A stretch of DNA of 64,000 nt, from assembly GCA_030562195.1 (NCBI GenBank), contig JAUJPP010000007.1, positions 31,555,769 to 31,619,768 on the forward strand, in the 5' to 3' direction. The notes below the pieces were generated by a model. That model was not told the origin of the DNA. It made no database searches and saw only the letters and a program-made list of their open reading frames with translations. Numbering within the stretch: position 1 is the stretch's first letter; each line of letters opens with the position of its first letter. The stretch comes from Nipponacmea schrenckii (taxonomy: Eukaryota > Mollusca > Gastropoda > Lottiidae). A program made the translations under genes and the position numbers. Positions 38,119 to 51,504 of this stretch are shown in pieces.

Positions 38119-39404
38119 AAAAAAGGTTTTTTTTTTCGAAATTATATAAAGTCACAGATATACACTGTCCGGTGTTGTTACTCTTTTTGAATAAGTTTCA
38201 CAATTTCTTACACTTACATTCTATTTGATAAAACCCTGTCTATATCTCGATAGAAACTAATGATATTTCATGCTTAAGGAGTCCACCTCTAAACAATCAT
38301 TACTTCTAGTACATAATTGTTTTGTTGTACATATTCTTTCAAGGAAGAATGATCGACAAAATATTCTCCAACTTAATGGCCATTACCGGAAAGAAAAATA
38401 TGACGAAGATAAAAACTGAAATAGATTATTTTTCAAGAGATATGATATCGATCATAAAATGTGCATTGTGATTGACCTATATTGCATACAGCACCAAGGG
38501 GAACTTGACGTTAATGGAGGCACAAAGAAATCAGCTTCCGGTATAGTTACATGAATTGAAATTGATTACAGAGCAAGGAAAGGAAATGTCAGAAAATGAT
38601 AAAATAAAATGAAGACAGCCTTTGACCATCTTAAGATTTGGAAGTTCTTTGGAATAAGATGAGTTTTACATTCAACTGCGAGACAATGTTAAAGCCAATG
38701 AGTTGCTTTTGGGCATGTAAATTTTTAAAAAATGTGTATTGTGTTCAAATGTTCCGGAGTATTATGTTAGAAAGGACAATTTCAAAATTACAGCGTTCCC
38801 TTTTTAGGTCGCACACAAGAGCAGTTTCATATTTAATGCTAGAATGGCGGCTCATAGGCAAAGAGAACTATTCCAGTTCATTGTTAGTTTTCTCCCATCA
38901 ACACTTCCACGAACACACACATAACGCCCACTAATTACCTTGATAGAAAGTGGGCGAGGTGATGAGGTAATACTTGCTGATGAACAATCGGTAATTGGAC
39001 CAATAATTCTGATTCCGAAAGGTTATTTGTAATGGTAATTAAGGACAGTGATTATTTTTCCTTTTCTTTCTATTATTGAAATTTCATTATCTTTCTAATA
39101 ACACACTGGAAGTCATATATTGTAGACTCTGTCATTAGGCAGTTATACCGACCTGTGGGAACTGCAGTCAGAAATATCTTAACATTACGCTTATTCTGAA
39201 CGAAATCATCTTAAAAGTATTGTTTTGACTATTACACAGGTCTGGGAGTCGCGATGCGATGTCATATTGTGGAAAAACTTAAGGTCCAGGGTTAAATATG
39301 AGCAAGGTAATACCTTCAACAAAAAACATTGTTAAACCTCATCTCCCCCTTTCAGGTATGTAGGTTGAAAGTATATATTATATATGGGTTTAAAATGAAA
39401 ATTG

Positions 39405-39545
39405 CACACAAAAACGTAGTTCACAACCAGTTTAAATCTATTCCTCAACTTGATGACTCGGATTTTTATCCAGCTTAAACGTTCGTATTTGTTATTTCCG
39501 TGTAAGAACCATATACGTACTTCCGTATGACTTGGAAGGGCTGAC
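39405..39545. repeat. Dispersed repeat related to 53325-53490
   Basis: CACACAAAAACGTAGTTCAC at one end and GTAAGAACCATATACGTACT ... GTATGACTTGGAAGG at the other. Both correspond to parts of 53325-53490 in the same order. Confidence 0.5.
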
Positions 39546-41421
39546 ATGATAAAATTCTTTCGGACGAGACAATAAACCCTCAAGAAATGATTTCCGTTTG
39601 TGACCATCTTAACGGATGCATCTATACAAAACATTTTCATGGCATTGCAGATTGATTGTTTCAGCTTATATCACGCCAATGGTCATTAACGGTCGTCGCT
39701 CGGGACAATGAGTTCAAAGAATTATATATATCAAGTCTCTTTGCTCTGGTTTATTTGTTGTCCACTATACATCTTTTCTTTACTCTAGAGTGTATGGTCA
39801 TTTTGTATGCTCTCTATAAGTAATCGACTAGTTTATAATACACCCACTAGGTTTGTTTAGAATGTCAACTAATTAGCAGTAACCTTACTTTGCTCAGTCT
39901 AAATTATTCAAAGGTAATACACCTTGACATTATAAAGGCACTTTTTGTATCACTGAAGGTTGTGATTTGATTGGATTGTACGGTATCTGATACAACCAAT
40001 CGGAGATTTCACATTTCAACAGTTGACTTTTTCAGTCCCGTTAACAGTCTTGCTTTCGAGGGCTGTGATTGGCTGTATTCCTCAACAACACAATCCAATC
40101 AAATAACTCCATAATATAAATCCTGTGATAAAACATCCTTTATTATGATATGTTTCCTAATATGAAATGTCCATTTGCTGCTACCAATGCCATTTCAATT
40201 AGCTTTGATATCGGGTTCATTTTACCATTCAGCTCGTTAGTCATTGTAATATTCACCCCTAGTTCCTTGTTAAGTATTGTTGGAAACGTGTCTGCAGAAT
40301 GAGATCGACTCTAGTCAGCCAATAACCCGGATGTATGAATATGATTGACTGATTGGAGCAGGATTTCCTCGTTATTATTTATTGATATAAAACACAATCA
40401 AACTTCACTTGTCAATATCTTAGAGTTGTCATAAATCACGAGAGAACGAGTGTGTTTAAATCATTATACTAATACGGAAGTAACGGAATTGAAAGTCCTG
40501 AAATTCTTTAAAATTATACGGTGGCGGCTAATTTGCTATGGATTCTTAACTTGCATTACGTTTGCGTTGAAAGGGGGACATTTTCTCACCCTTTTGCACA
40601 CTACGTTACACTACTTATTTATTTTTTAGATTGGTGTTCTAGTATTTTCACAATGTCAAACTATTACATACTGCGTCTAATACCTTGACTTCCTTGGTCT
40701 ATTTTTCTATACGACCTCCCGACAAAGAGTCTGTCATCCATAAGCCATAATGTTTACAGACTTTATGTCGAGCTATCTGATTTGCTGTAATCACTAGCGT
40801 ACTATCAAATCAAATCCTTGCATTCCACGAAACACGAAAAGAGCCAAATGTATTCAAGGTATTAGACGCGATATCTTATAGCTTAATATTCTGAAGATGC
40901 TAGAATACTAATCACACCGATGTGTTAGTTTAACTCATTAATGCAATGCCCAAAAACAAAAATGTCCACTTTCAGTGCAAATGGTCCATCCACTGGAGCA
41001 CTGCAATATATTCAGCTGTACGAAATCTTCCAAGAAATGCTGAATTCATCCAACACCATCTCTATGAAGGTCTACTTGCTAATATTATTCCGCTACATTG
41101 TAATACAAGCCACCTCTACCTTCTTGACGGTAGGACTAAACCATGGTCTGATCTTCAGACAGTTCGAACATACACTCCAGTCAGCGCTTGTCAATTATAT
41201 ATACATAGTTAAATACATCTTAGACGATTAGATTGTCTCCACGGCAGAACATTTACATCTCGAATCATTCACCTTCTCAAGTTATTCATTATAGTCCAGA
41301 CAGATTCCAATTGGTCCTCTTTCCATATGTAACAATAGATTAGAAAGTGTGTTTGTCAGTGTAAGAGGATGTGTGGGGTGTAGGGCGTGATGATGGTGAT
41401 ATAATGCCGGGTTTGCAGTGA

Positions 41422-41755
41422 GATACTGTGGCTTAGTGAGTTAATCGCTTGCTCGCTAACCTGAAGGTCCAGGGTTCGATTCCCGTTGAGATGAACTTCC
41501 GGATATTTCAGCCCGGTTTCCCCTTGTCAGTGATACAAGTTTGAGGGATTGACATGGAAAGAGTGTCTAGTCGGTCGGATGGGAAGTAAACCGAGGCACC
41601 GTATGCTTTGCAAGTTAATCACAAGACAGTTGGAAATTGCAAAAAACGATTGGGCTTATGTTGCAGCCCTGGCAAAAGTTTCCTCACAATACTTCATAAG
41701 CCCATAAGACACAGAAGATTAGGACGTAAAATTCCATTAATTTCATTTCATTTTT
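41422..41755 (+). mobile_element. SINE A, near complete
   Basis: tRNA-like head with an A-box-like TGGCTTAGTGAGTTAATCGC and a B-box-like GGGTTCGATTCCC. A unique body follows, then a conserved tail, CCCATAAGACACAGAAG and AGGACGTAAAATTCC, ending in an ATTTCATTTCATTTTT run. The same head and tail recur at several places in the window. Non-autonomous retroposon, RNA polymerase III type by structure. Confidence 0.8.
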
Positions 41756-42039
41756 GCCTCGGGAGAGGAATGCCCTCCCCCCCTCCCCTTCCCTTTAGTT
41801 GAAAAATCACTGTTGATGATCGGACATTGACATGGAGAGCTGAAGATTGATAAGAGAGGTAGTGGATGAAGACGTTAATTGGAAGACAAAACTAGGTTCC
41901 GATTAAACAATAATTTTATGTCTCGCCACTTCATATCTTATATTCAATATAATTACCACATAATATCTCATATCAGACTGCATTCATATTTCTTATACAA
42001 ACATATTTAGTCTGACACAAAGGGCAAGTTCTTGAAATA

Positions 42040-42265
42040 TACACTAGTCTCAAAATCTCCAATGCTTAAAGGATACCCTACTCTCAAAACCTCTAATGCT
42101 TAAAGGATACCCTAGTCTCAAAATCTCTAATGCTTAAATGGTTCTCTTGTCTCAAAATCTCCAATGCTTAAAGGATACCCTAGCCTCAAAATCTCTAATG
42201 CTTAAAGGATACCCTAGTCTCAAAATCTTTAATGCTTAAAGGATACCATAGTCTCAAAATCTCAA
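42040..42265. repeat. 34-bp minisatellite (~7 copies)
   Basis: Unit TCTAATGCTTAAAGGATACC + CTAGTCTCAAAATC with few variants. Confidence 0.92.
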
Positions 42266-43119
42266 TCTCAAACTTAGTTTAAATCCAATAAAATATGAGC
42301 ATAGCATTCGGAGCTTATTTTAATGTGTTAAAACCGACGAACGATTCACTTTAATAGCCATTGGAACTGTAATGTGCACTAGAGCTCGTCTGATTAAGAA
42401 AACAAAGGAGATGAACAACATGTAGTGTATCGGAAGTAGAAACATCTCACATCCTGGTGGAATCCCGTGGATCAACAACCAAGAAAAACTTTCTATTTGT
42501 AGTCGTGATTTGAACCAATCGCACCACCGCTCCGTCTGTTAAACCGGAACATAGTTAGATATCTAAACTTCCGCTATAGAACAACAACCAATCATATGAA
42601 GTGGTTGATTGTTTAACCGGAAGTCTATTTCTGCGAGACAGTGATCTGTATTAAGTGGAATCAAGATGGCGTCGTGTGTTTGATTGATGGTTGTTTGAGT
42701 AGAATAGAATGTCTTACTCATAATCGCGACTTTTCTTATAATCTCTCAGCTCTAGCCAGAGAAAACCTTGACTGTACGAAAATTGTTGTTTTTGATTATG
42801 AATAGTAATCTGGAGATTTAATCACCGTGTTAAATGTCCCTCATTACACACCACACTGCCATCCTTAGTTTCAGCCAGAAGTGAATTGAAACATTAGAAA
42901 GGAATAGGTTTAAATAATATTCCTTTTCCAGATACTGATATTGAGTTTGCAAAGCACGCCAGTAAGCAAAACATCTAGCAAAATGTCCTCACTGCAAACT
43001 GCTAGGCCAATTTTCATTTTGAGGAGTATGCTATTGCTCAAAGCCACCTAACAAAATTTGCCTAATAGTACCCTAAACAAAGTTACATGTCATCATAATC
43101 TTACAGAGCATTTTTAAAA

Positions 43120-43985
43120 AATATTTCACGATTTTTTTAGCAATTCTGTCTGAAGTGAAATACATGGATGTTTTACAAGAAAGACGAATGTATAAGAATA
43201 TGCTTAACAATGTCATTGAAGCATCATTATCTTTTTATAGTTCTTTGCTTAATATTTCATGATGTTTATTCTTTTTTTTTACAATTCTGTCTGAAGTGGT
43301 TCAATGGATGTTTTGACATAAAAAAAGAATGTTCATTTTTATATGAACATGTTATACACTGACCTTGGAACGCGCAAATAAGGGCATACAATATCATTTC
43401 GATTCTCATTAATTTTCGTTTCCGGGATATTCCACGATTTTTTTTGTACAATTCCATCTAAGAGTGGATTCAATGGAAGTTTTGATACAACGTACAAGAA
43501 TGTATATATGAATATGTTACACGCTACTTGCGATCAAACAAAAAAGGGCGTACAATGTCATTTCGATTCTCATTAATTTTCGTTTCCGGGATATTCCACG
43601 ATTTTTTTGTACAATTCCATCTAAGATTGGATTCAATGGAAGTTTTGATACAACGTACAAGAATGTATATATGAATATGCTATACGCCGACTTGCGAACA
43701 AGCAAATTAGGGCATACAATGTCATTTCGATTCTCATTAATTTTCGTTTCCGGGATATTCCACGATTTTTTTGTACAATTCCATCTAAGATTGGATTCAA
43801 TGGAAGTTTTGATACAACGTACAAGAATGTATATATGAATATGCTATACGCCGACTTGCGAACAAGCAAATTAATTAATTTTCGTTTCCGGGATATTCCA
43901 CGATTTTTTTGTACAATTCCATCTAAGATTGGATTCAATGGAAGTTTTGATACAACGAACAAGAATGATACATGAATATGCTATT
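43120..43985. repeat. ~164-bp satellite array (~6 copies)
   Basis: Three similar units share GGGATATTCCACGATTTTTT, ATTCCATCTAAGATTGGATT and CAATGGAAGTTTTGATACAA. Landmarks lie near 43427, 43591 and 43755 (period 164), and a fourth near 43892 carries a ~27-bp deletion. Two older, shorter units (~134 bp) lie at 43120-43370. The array creates a repeated-peptide frame on the minus strand (SKLPLNPILDGIVQKNRGIS) that I do not count as a gene. Confidence 0.88.
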
Positions 43986-45092
43986 TACATTGGCACTATA
44001 TCAATATAATCCTCTTGAAAATTCATCGACCATCTTGGTCGATCAACATCCTAATTAATTAAACCTTTGGGCTCTTTTTCATGAAAATATAATGTTGATA
44101 AATATTCTTTATATTATCAAATTCCTTCGAGGAAATCGATTGCGAGGTCGTACGATATTTCTTAGATCAATAGGTTGCCTTGTAACCTTTTTACAAATTG
44201 GTATTTTCATATGTTCATTACATTTGTCTTTATCTCTTTCAACGCCTGCGTGGCGCAACGGGTCGATAACCCTTGATGGAATAGCTCCATTAGTATTGTT
44301 TATCACATTGTCATGTACCCCTCTTGTAACACCTCTGTAAAATCGACTTGTTGTTTGTAGGACAATCCTGACAATGACCAGTTTAGAGATTCGACTTAAT
44401 TCAGATTGCAACGAGTAGCATCTGTGACATCAATCTGAATTATCATTGTCAACCACTTATATTATTCTGAATCAGTTCCTACCAAAAAAAAAAACTTTAG
44501 TAAAGAGCCATGGAGTAGGGTAGAGTAAGGTGGGGTTGGCAGGGGCTGTAGCTAAAGAAGAAGAAATCTGTGTCCCCCCTAAAATGCTAGATGACGTGAA
44601 TAACTTTAGTTATTACTAAGACACCTTCAAAGGATTTTGACCCCCTACCCTATGAGAACTTTTCCTGGGCCTGAGGGTAGTGTACGGTTAGTTTGCTTGA
44701 ATTACTCGCTTACTGTAAATAGTTGCTTAAACTATTTGAAGCCTGCCCGGAAGTAATCCCTAGAGTCTCCCATTGTCCAGTTACATTTATTATAATCATC
44801 ATGTTATTGTCACCCTGCCCACACGATAAATCAAATTCTATATCACATAGGATAATACGTCAGTCTGGATCTACAGACTATATTCCGTTTACAATAGATC
44901 TTGTCTTCCGACATTAGCCGCTGACAAATACTAGACAATACCATAATACTGAGTAAGTTATATTCAATATCGACAGGACAATATAAAGCCGTGTTTTCCA
45001 TTATCACATTTACAATATAACCATTATAACATCGACGGGTCATATAACAAATTGTGCTATACTTAATACAAAATACATGCCCAACCCTCATC

Positions 45093-45125
45093 TGAGTAGG
45101 ACGTAAAACTCCATTTCTTTATATT
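45093..45125 (+). mobile_element. SINE A tail fragment
   Basis: GAGTAGGACGTAAAACTCCA followed by TTTCTTTATATT: a short 5'-truncated SINE A tail. Confidence 0.5.
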
Positions 45126-45934
45126 TCCCAATCCTCATCTTTATCGCCAGTATGTAATTAATGGTCGTTGCTGATGTCGTTAATGATGAGTGGCATGCCA
45201 GCCCTTCAGGGACACATGATGCCACCGTGTGACTATGTTGGACACTAATCCTTGTATGTGGTCGACACGTTTTTCGGATTCTCGTACTCGGACAAGTAAA
45301 GATTTCCAATATAGACAAATTTAATTATATATCAAACTTTCTGTTCACCCAATAAACCTCTCTACTCTGAAAACAATTTATAAGAGTTTTGATACCATTG
45401 ACATTTCCCGTTTGACAAATGACTTTGTTAAAAGATCAATAAACTTTTAATCGAAGTCCTACTTTCGCTTTATGATATAAATAGCTAATATCTTCCAACA
45501 GCACTTTCGTTACCCTACAGAAAAAGCGTACTAATAGGCATTAAAATTGACGGAAAATATCAAATCATAGACAAATTGACATGAATCTTCCGGATAATTG
45601 CTTTCCTTCAAATCACCCTTCCGCCACAAACAATATAGAGTCATATACACACTGATTTATAGCGTTCACATAACTAAAAGGTTCATAGTAACAAAGGCAA
45701 TTAAATAGTTTTTCGTAGAGAAATTGTGTTAATATACAAGTGATTACTGGTACCACATCAATGATTCTTTCGTTATCTAGGTGAAGTAAGTGTTAATGAT
45801 ATAAACGCGAGTTTTACGTCCGAATCTAGAGAATAGATAGAGCTAGTATGAAAAAGTCATATTTATGCCATTTACTTAGTTTTATGAATGCTTCTTTTAC
45901 TTGTAGTAACAGCTAACTTCTCTGACAGAAGTTT

Positions 45935-46280
45935 AGGCATGGTTGCTCATTGCTATCGTGTCACAATCTGCTAGCTAGTTGGACGACTATATTTCGTTTG
46001 ATCAATTGTTGCTCATTGCTATCGTGTCACAATCTGCTAGCTAGATGGACGACGCGATATTTCGTTTGATCAATGGTAGCTCATTGCTATCGTGTCAGAA
46101 TATGCTAGCTAGTTGGACGACGCGATATTTAGTTTGATCAATGGTTGCTCAATGATATCGTGTGACAGTCTGCTAGCTAGTTGGGCGACGCTATATTTCG
46201 TTTGATCAATGGTTGCTCATTGCTATCGTGTCACAATCTGCTAGCTAGTTGGACGCGATATTTCGTATATCAATGGGTAG
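45935..46280. repeat. 67-bp minisatellite (~5 copies)
   Basis: Unit GGTTGCTCATTGCTATCGTG + TCACAATCTGCTAGCTAGTT + GGACGACGCGATATTTCGTT + TGATCAA, starting near 45939, 46006, 46073, 46140 and 46208. Confidence 0.92.
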
Positions 46281-47091
46281 ATATGGAACAAAATCAGGCA
46301 ACTAGAACAAGGGAATCGTAGTATTTTGTTTCCTGTATACATGTATATGTAGGTAAACTATTTGACACTAGTACTGTGTTTAAACAACGATTAGTTAGCA
46401 TGAAACAGATGGTGGTCTAACTCCGTCATATTTATTGGGTTTTTTTATCACGATAGTCGGAGGTTGTGGTGGTAGATATCGCAGACTAGGCGATAGCCGA
46501 TTTATCAAAAATAAATAAAACCCATTCTACCAACCGAACCATTTCAGTCAACTAGAAATACAGTATGGCTCGAAAATTGTGGGGACAATCGATGACGTCA
46601 ATTTTACGAATCAGTTTTTTAAAAATGAATCGAAACAGATAAGTTATTAGTACAAAAAGAATATCAAATTGAATACTGACATGCCCCTGTGGTGGATCTC
46701 AGTACAAATTTCTGATATCTCTTACAATCATGGTGTTTATCGCATCTCTTTTTTCAAGTAGGCCTACTTTGATTTCAGACTGGCTGAGAGCATTGTACAA
46801 CACAATAAAGATAATGATATCACAGTTATTGGGTACAAATTCTTACTCTGTCTTCATCTTTCTCGATCTAGAGTGAAATTAACGATTTCTATAGGAAAGT
46901 AAGCTTCATAATAAACATAACCTTAATTGAATTTATCAAGATTGTTTAAATATTTATAATGTGGAGAAATTCCTCGACTATCTTCACTCACTGATCAACT
47001 CTATGATGTTCATCCGGTCCACTACCATATGGTTCTTATACAATCATCCAATAAAACGGCATATTGTGCTATATTGTACATAACCAATGAA

Positions 47092-47400
47092 ACAAAGAAA
47101 GCAAAGAAACAACTATATTTTACAAGGATAACGACTTAGGTTCACAAGTCCGGCGTGACAGGGATCCTTTCTACCAGCTGGTCCTTGGCCAAACAAATCT
47201 CTTGGTATTGGTCTTTCCCAAGATTATCCGTACCTAATTTCAACTGGGTGTACTGGAATTATCAGTGCAGATGTCTTTTTCAAGGTCATCGGACTTTCAC
47301 ACGCCGATCGAGATTAGAACTCACGTCCGACATGTTCAATGTATCTAAGCAAATAACATGACGTAAAGAACCAACGCTCTAACCACTGTGCTATAGAACC
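47092..47400 (-). mobile_element. SINE B, full-length copy
   Basis: Same layout as 18201-18492: A box TATAGCACAGTGGTTAGAGC, B box GAGTTCTAATCTCG, conserved CCAAGGACCAGCTGGTAGAA. Its tail, on the minus strand, reads GTTATCCTTGTAAAATATAG then TTGTTTCTTT. That tail is the apparent ancestor of the 29-bp array at 56730-57475. Confidence 0.8.
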
Positions 47401-47947
47401 CTACAAAAACCCCAAAGAAAATCTTGCATTTTTATTCGCGGAAATGGACCCATATTCCAAAATTCCGTTTGCAAGTATTTATTATTTATTTGGAAAAGGT
47501 CAATACAATACGTATGTTTGACTTTTCATTAAACAACGTGACATGACATATAGTTTCAGGTTGTACAACACTTTGTAAAGAATATGGTTGTACTGTACTA
47601 CAAGCTAGTCATCAATACCCTGTAATATTTAGATTGAATTGGCTACAAAAAAAGCCCCAATCATACAGCTAAAATATGTAACTAGATGTAACAGTCAAAT
47701 TTTTGCGTTTTGCAAGTTTGTTTCCAATGAAACTTAAGTAACCACTATCTTATATGCTTAAATTCTGAATTAAGAAACCGTTCTATCGATCTGCTGTTAA
47801 TAAGTGCTACAAACGCCAAAATAATATATCTAACTTCAAATTCCTTTCAATGCATTAGGTATTTTCAGAGTTACGACTTCTCTCACCGTCAAACCAAGCA
47901 CAAAACACGCCATTTAGGAACAAAATTGATATGCAATTTTTGCAGTA

Positions 47948-48604
47948 ATGGATTTTGATACTTTCAATCCAAGCGCTAAACACGTAATAAAAGCCCAATC
48001 AATGCAACCAGGCTTAAGGAGTGCCCCGTGTATGTCAACCAGTTGCAAAACATGTCCCTTTATATCAGAAAATCATTATTTTCTAAGTAACTCTACGAAT
48101 AAAAGATACCCGATCCAAGAGCACCTTACATGTGAAAACTCGAATGTAATATACTTAATTTCATGTAAAAAATGTCCCAAACAATATATCGGGGAAACAA
48201 AGAACAAATTACGCACTCGTCTTAATGCTCACTGATTAGATATTAAATCAAAAAAAGACAAGCCTGTTTCTAATCATTTCAATCTTGACGACCATTCACT
48301 TGAAGATCGGATCCTAACCCTAATTGAGCGCATAGAAATCGACTTGCCCGAAGATGAAACTACCAAATTCCGTCAATCTATAGAAGCCCATTGGATTGAA
48401 ATATTAAATACAGCAAGACCCATAAGACTTAATATTCACCACAGTGTAGGCATAGCACCCTTTGTAGTCCCCTTCAATACAACCAGTAATAAAGCAAGCA
48501 AGATAGTTCAAACCCATTATAAGAGTCCTCAAGAGAAATTTCCTCATGTCTATAAACAGAAAATGATAGTGGCATATTCAAAAAATCAGAACTTAAATGA
48601 TTAA
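47948..48604 (+). pseudogene. Penelope-like element C-terminal GIY-YIG endonuclease, 5' truncated
   Basis: 219 codons in one frame, with a single internal TGA at 48233-48235 and a terminal TAA at 48602-48604. Visible features: a Cys cluster (CMSTSCKTCPF, residues 28-38) resembling the zinc-binding region upstream of this nuclease; the GIY-YIG core NVIYLISCKKCPKQYIGE (Tyr69, Tyr80-Ile81-Gly82) followed by LRTRLNAH with conserved Arg and His; then KPVSNHFN and IEAHWIEILN containing the likely catalytic Glu. This arrangement is typical of the C-terminus of Penelope-like retroelements, where the nuclease nicks target DNA for reverse transcription. No reverse transcriptase is present upstream, and the frame is closed by a TGA about 20 bases before the first ATG. 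The element is a dead remnant in intron 2, on the strand opposite to the host gene. Confidence 0.8.
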
Positions 48605-48647
48605 ATTTTAGCAAACTAAAAACAATCTGTACCCAGGTATTATACTT

Positions 48648-48664
48648 CTCGCCCACTGGGCGAG
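48648..48664. other. Perfect hairpin downstream of the Penelope-like ORF
   Basis: CTCGCCCACTGGGCGAG: an 8-bp perfect inverted repeat around a single C, 43 bp after the ORF stop, followed by TTATTTTTTT. It could be part of the element's 3' UTR. Function unknown. Confidence 0.5.
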
Positions 48665-50454
48665 TTATTTTTTTCTAATTTCAGATCAGAAGGGAAGAAA
48701 ACCATCCAACAGATTCAGATCCCCATATCTCAATAAAATATTTGTTCCACCCTAGGCCTGTACACCTGGGAGATTCAATCCCGCCCTTCCTCTAAAAGTA
48801 ATTAGAAAACCCGTGGATGTGTAGTTGTGCTCTTATTACAATTATTAAAAATTACAATGATGTATCGATTGACGGGACATATTAGGTCAAAATCGTGATA
48901 TATTCACTAGACCAGTAGGAGGGGACATTATTAGAGCACCCCCGGGGAATTCCACCCAAAACAAACATTGGATAGCAATGAATACATGACATTAATAAAA
49001 CGGTTGACAATTCAATTAGGTTGAATCGTGATGATATTTTAACGGAATATTGGTTTATGTAGGTGGAAATGATGCAATACGTGTCGGTATGATGGAACTG
49101 GGGTAATCATTAAATGTAAGGGAGAGCATGAAGGGGATGGGAGGGGGAGGCTGAGAAGTAATGCAATACGTGTCCGTATGATGGAACTGGGGTAACTATT
49201 AAAAAATAACTGAGAAGGGGATAAAAACGATTTTATACGTGGCGGTATGATAGAAGTGGCTAACTATTTGAAGTAACTAGAGTGGGGGTAGGGATAAAAA
49301 AAGATGTTATACGTGTTGGAATGATGGAACCGGGGAAACAATTAAATGTAGGGGAAGGGGTGATGCTTGTTTGTATTGTTTGTCGGAATGTCGGAACTAA
49401 GATAGTGACTGAAAGAAAGTCAAAGTGGGCGAGGAAGGGGAGGGGTGGTGTGCGTGTTGGGACTGGAATGCTGTTGAAAGAAGGCCGGGATGGATTTCTG
49501 GTGACATATTATGAGGTATAACGTCGGGTAGAGATTAGGGACTGTGAGTTGACTGTTCGGTGGAGCTGAAGCAATACTATTATTTTTGAACCCTAAAAGT
49601 CATGCCGAGTTGACAAACCAAGCCAAATACGCAGTAAAAGAGCATCGAGCACTCTGTAAATTACAAACTGATAGGGTTTAATCTGAACCAGGAAGTAAGT
49701 CGCACGAATTATGGAAAGTTACGAAATACTCGTCAAGACTGAGTTAAGAGGCTTATGGTAAGTCAGGTGATTTTCCAACTGGTCTAAATGAAAGTAGGCC
49801 AATGATAAATTGGTTATTGAGAAATACCTCTCGAGTTAACCTGATAATAACAGCGGCTGTAATGTGGAGGAGAACGTCAAAGTGATCTCTTGGGACTTAC
49901 ACTTGATTTGAGTCATAGCAGAAATACATAAAACTGTGTTCAAAGCGAAGCGTAAAATATTAGAGCATCTAGACCACTTCCGACTAACTGCGGCCTTTCT
50001 TGACATTAAGCTGGGGGTTTTCAACCTAGAGGTAATTTTGTCTAAATGATGTGGGGGGAGGGGGAAGGGGTGCTAAGTAGCCTAGCATAGAATTTTTCGA
50101 CAATTACAATTAAAGTAGTTTTATTCAGCCAGGCTACACACTTCGATATAATAAATATTGCAGGGGAAACCTAAGGTAAATTCATGAAATCTATTTAGGG
50201 GAGGGGGTACTGCATTATTACCCCCTACACCATACTCCCTCACACAATACCCTAACACCCCTACCACCAATCCACCATCCACAAATAGAAAGATTCCACG
50301 CATGATACATCACCACAGTACACTAATGAGTTCAATAACTTTATATATCTACATAACATTTAGATATTCTAGGCAATAAAAACAATGATAACGTACTGAA
50401 TGTACTTATTGATTAGCAACTAGAAATAATAATACTGATAAACAACTATATTAT

Positions 50455-50905
50455 TCTTTCTTATATACATCGTTTCTACAGTTTACATTGTCGCTCTCAG
50501 TTTATCTTGCATATGACTTTTGAGTTTTTATTGTTCATAATGTTTCGACATTTTACATAGACGCGATCAGTTGATCTTAAATGACTTTTGAGTTTTTATT
50601 GTAAACAAGGTTTCGACATTTTACATTGTCGCTATCAGTTTATCTTGAATATGATTTTTGAGTTTTTATTGTTCATAACGTTTCAACATTTTACATTGTC
50701 GCCATCAGTTTATCTGGAATATAAACTTGAAGCTTTTATCGTAGACAAAGTTTCAACACTTTGCAGTTTCACCATCAGTCGTAAATTACAATATTGGGTT
50801 TTATTGTAGACAACGTTTCAACAATTTAAATCATCATCATTTTTAAACTACAATATTTGGTTTTATTGTTCACAACGTTTCAACAATTTACATTGTTGGG
50901 TCAAG
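50455..50905. repeat. ~65-70-bp minisatellite, locus 1 (~6 copies)
   Basis: Unit TTGAGTTTTTATTGTAAACA + AGGTTTCGACATTTTACATT + GTCGCTATCAGTTTATCTTG. Copies are diverged. Related to 31985-32190. Confidence 0.8.
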
Positions 50906-51504
50906 AAACTCAAGAATCAAATACGTCTGGTTCAGTTTGACCACAAAATCTCTCAGCACTAGCCAGTTGGACATCTGTCTGGATGCATTTGGTTCTTATA
51001 AAATGATTATTTCCTTTGTACCAGTTTCGTGTAATATTCTCAAATAATAGTCGAGGACAAGATCCTTTAGTTCATTAGAGCTAACCACACGCTTATTTCC
51101 TTATACGACAGGACATGATCCGATATCACTTGATAACACTGTCTTGATACACAAGAAGATGAAAATATTTTAAACCAAAGAATCCGCTATAAATATTAAA
51201 TAAGGAGTCATTCCAACTATAAATAGATAATGCCTATAGAAATTACAGGTACACATGGAACTCTCAGACAGTAAACTATATATAGACACATCTATTCTTT
51301 CAACTTTATCACCGCTTATAGAAAACTTGTTGAAAAAAATGGATTTTTTATTCAACATCTATTAGGTTTCTTGTCCTCAAGTCTTAAAGTTTATAATATC
51401 ATCCTTATTGAATATTACCATAGATTTAACTTTACTAATATCCATCACTTGACTTAATTGCGATAACCTTGCTTGTATCTCGAAATGATTTGATAGTTTC
51501 TAGC

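Noticed and set aside
40941..41231. Two overlapping plus-strand frames of 96 and 88 codons
   Set aside because: No recognisable motif, and the two overlapping frames have similar composition, which suggests neither is coding.
43633..43962. 109-codon minus-strand frame with repeated NPILDGIVQKN
   Set aside because: Lies wholly within the 164-bp satellite array; no similarity to a known protein and no gene context.
44240..44300. tRNA-like segment GCCTGCGTGGCGCAACGGGT
   Set aside because: A-box-like start only; no matching B box at the right spacing.
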